Shown here in pieces: positions 63,201-64,000 of a stretch of 64,000 nucleotides of DNA (position 1 is its first letter; each line of letters opens with the position of its first letter). Source of the stretch: Leeuwenhoekiella sp. Its GTDB lineage: Bacteria > Bacteroidota > Bacteroidia > Flavobacteriales > Flavobacteriaceae. A model generated the notes under the pieces. That model saw only the letters and a list, made by a program, of their open reading frames with translations. It was not told the origin of the DNA and ran no database searches. The position numbers and the translations under genes are program-made. The stretch covers positions 62,001 to 126,000 of the forward strand of contig PAPI01000027.1 in the NCBI GenBank assembly GCA_002708845.1, written 5' to 3'.

Positions 63201-64000
63201 ATGAACAGCCTTAAAACATACAAGATTATCCTGTCTTTAAGTGTACTACCGGCCATAGCAGGGATTAACAACACAACTGCCCAGGAACTAAGTACTTATC
63301 TCGAGCAGGCTGTAGCAAACAACCCCGAGATTAAAGCCTACGAACTGCGGTATAATTTGGCTCAGGAAAAGTCAGCTGAGGTCAATACGTTTCCGGATAC
63401 CGAGTTTGCAGCGGGTTATTTTGTGAGTACGCCCGAGACCCGTACCGGTGCGCAGCGTGCTCGATTTTCGGTGAAGCAAATGTTGCCCTGGTTTGGTACG
63501 GTTGACGCGCGAATCGCCGCTCAAAATGCAATGGCGGAGGCAGAATATGCAGATTATGTGATCGCGAAGCGCAAGCTGGAACTCAAGGTCGCTCAAAGTT
63601 ATTATGTGATGTATGGACTAAAAGCGAAGATGATCGTACTACAGCAAAACAAAGAACTTTTAAAGTCGTACGAAGAATTGGCTTTGAGCGCTGTTGAAGT
63701 AGGGAAAGCTTCGGCGGTAGATTTTTTGAAAATCCAGATCAGGCAGAACGAACTTGAGGCACAACGCCAGATGCTTGATCAGGAACTCACGGCTGCAGAG
63801 ATTCAGTTTTACACTTTGTTGAATACCGAAGAGTCAGCGCCCATACGTATTGTTGACAGTCTAATAATCCCATTTTCAGATCCTGAAGTTTCTTTGGAGG
63901 CGTTGTTACAAAATCCCGAGTTGCTCAAGTACGACCGAATCTACGAAAGCATTGCCAGCGCCGAAGCGCTCAATCAGCGTGAGGCGGCTCCAAAATTTGG
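63201..64000 (+). CDS. TolC-family outer membrane efflux protein (3' end outside window)
   Basis: ATG 63201 opens a frame that runs to the right edge (266 codons). A signal peptide (ILSLSVLPAIAGINNTTAQ) is followed by LSTYLEQAVANNPEIKAYEL and KQMLPWFGTVDARIAAQNAM. Then come a coiled-coil-rich section (KLELKVAQSYYVMYGLKAKM, SALEVGKASAVDFLKIQIRQ-like) and the second repeat start VSLEALLQNPELLKYDRIYE. This is the outer membrane factor (CusC/TolC-type) pairing with the RND pump 150 bp upstream. A membrane fusion protein gene is expected just beyond the window. AT-rich text (AATAACGAACAACGAATAAC) precedes the start. Confidence 0.9.
   Translation, partial: MNSLKTYKIILSLSVLPAIAGINNTTAQELSTYLEQAVANNPEIKAYELRYNLAQEKSAEVNTFPDTEFAAGYFVSTPETRTGAQRARFSVKQMLPWFGTVDARIAAQNAMAEAEYADYVIAKRKLELKVAQSYYVMYGLKAKMIVLQQNKELLKSYEELALSAVEVGKASAVDFLKIQIRQNELEAQRQMLDQELTAAEIQFYTLLNTEESAPIRIVDSLIIPFSDPEVSLEALLQNPELLKYDRIYESIASAEALNQREAAPKF

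Overview
The window looks like chromosomal DNA of a marine-type member of the Flavobacteriaceae (Bacteroidota). The evidence is a SusC/SusD pair under a hybrid two-component regulator, several secreted sulfatases, Bacteroidota-style promoters (TTTG-N19-TAnnTTTG), lipoproteins with flavobacterial signal peptides, and families largely confined to flavobacteria (DUF6952, HYC-CC-PP). Gene order and start codons were read by eye; no database search was run.

Region 1 (1-17.3 kb) is a polysaccharide utilization locus for a probably sulfated glycan. It holds the end of one sulfatase, a hybrid sensor kinase/AraC regulator, SusC, SusD, a GH128-like lipoprotein glycosidase with a carbohydrate-binding domain, three Cys-type sulfatases, and a formylglycine-generating enzyme (FGE) gene that carries an in-frame TAA in an otherwise intact reading frame. 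Region 2 (17.3-22.1 kb) is a decayed integrative element beside tRNA-Ser(TGA). It contains a structured non-coding block, an ssb gene fused out of frame to a DUF6876 gene, a RadC-like gene, a palindrome-rich segment, a helix-turn-helix-type protein and a tyrosine integrase. No second copy of the tRNA 3' end was found in the window, so the utilization locus may itself be island cargo.

Region 3 (22.2-34.1 kb) is ordinary core genome: SanA-like protein, nitroreductase, the leftward set ftsK-lolA-lptF-ribB (ribB probably also has its own promoter), tpx-dgkA, an ahpC-thioredoxin-DUF6952 oxidative stress operon, and an NhaC antiporter. Region 4 (34.1-40.9 kb) is accessory: an unknown 245-residue protein with an 11-bp tandem repeat upstream, about 1.2 kb without a convincing gene, and two tandem secreted proteins made of YadA-head-like repeats.

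Region 5 (41-57.6 kb) begins with lpdA, then a quinone reductase-like gene preceded by a 12-bp tandem repeat, and an unusual two-half ABC ATPase. It continues with what looks like a little-described phosphorelay-controlled exopolysaccharide system: a PAS-rich hybrid kinase, an Hpt protein, two output-less response regulators, a membrane-anchored HEAT protein, a PgaC-like glycosyltransferase, a TPR/YaiO outer-membrane barrel, an unrecognised envelope protein, and an LTA-synthase-like transferase. Region 6 (57.7-64 kb) holds an MDR oxidoreductase and a heavy-metal efflux cluster: HYC-CC-PP protein, CusA/CzcA pump and a TolC-family protein cut by the window end.
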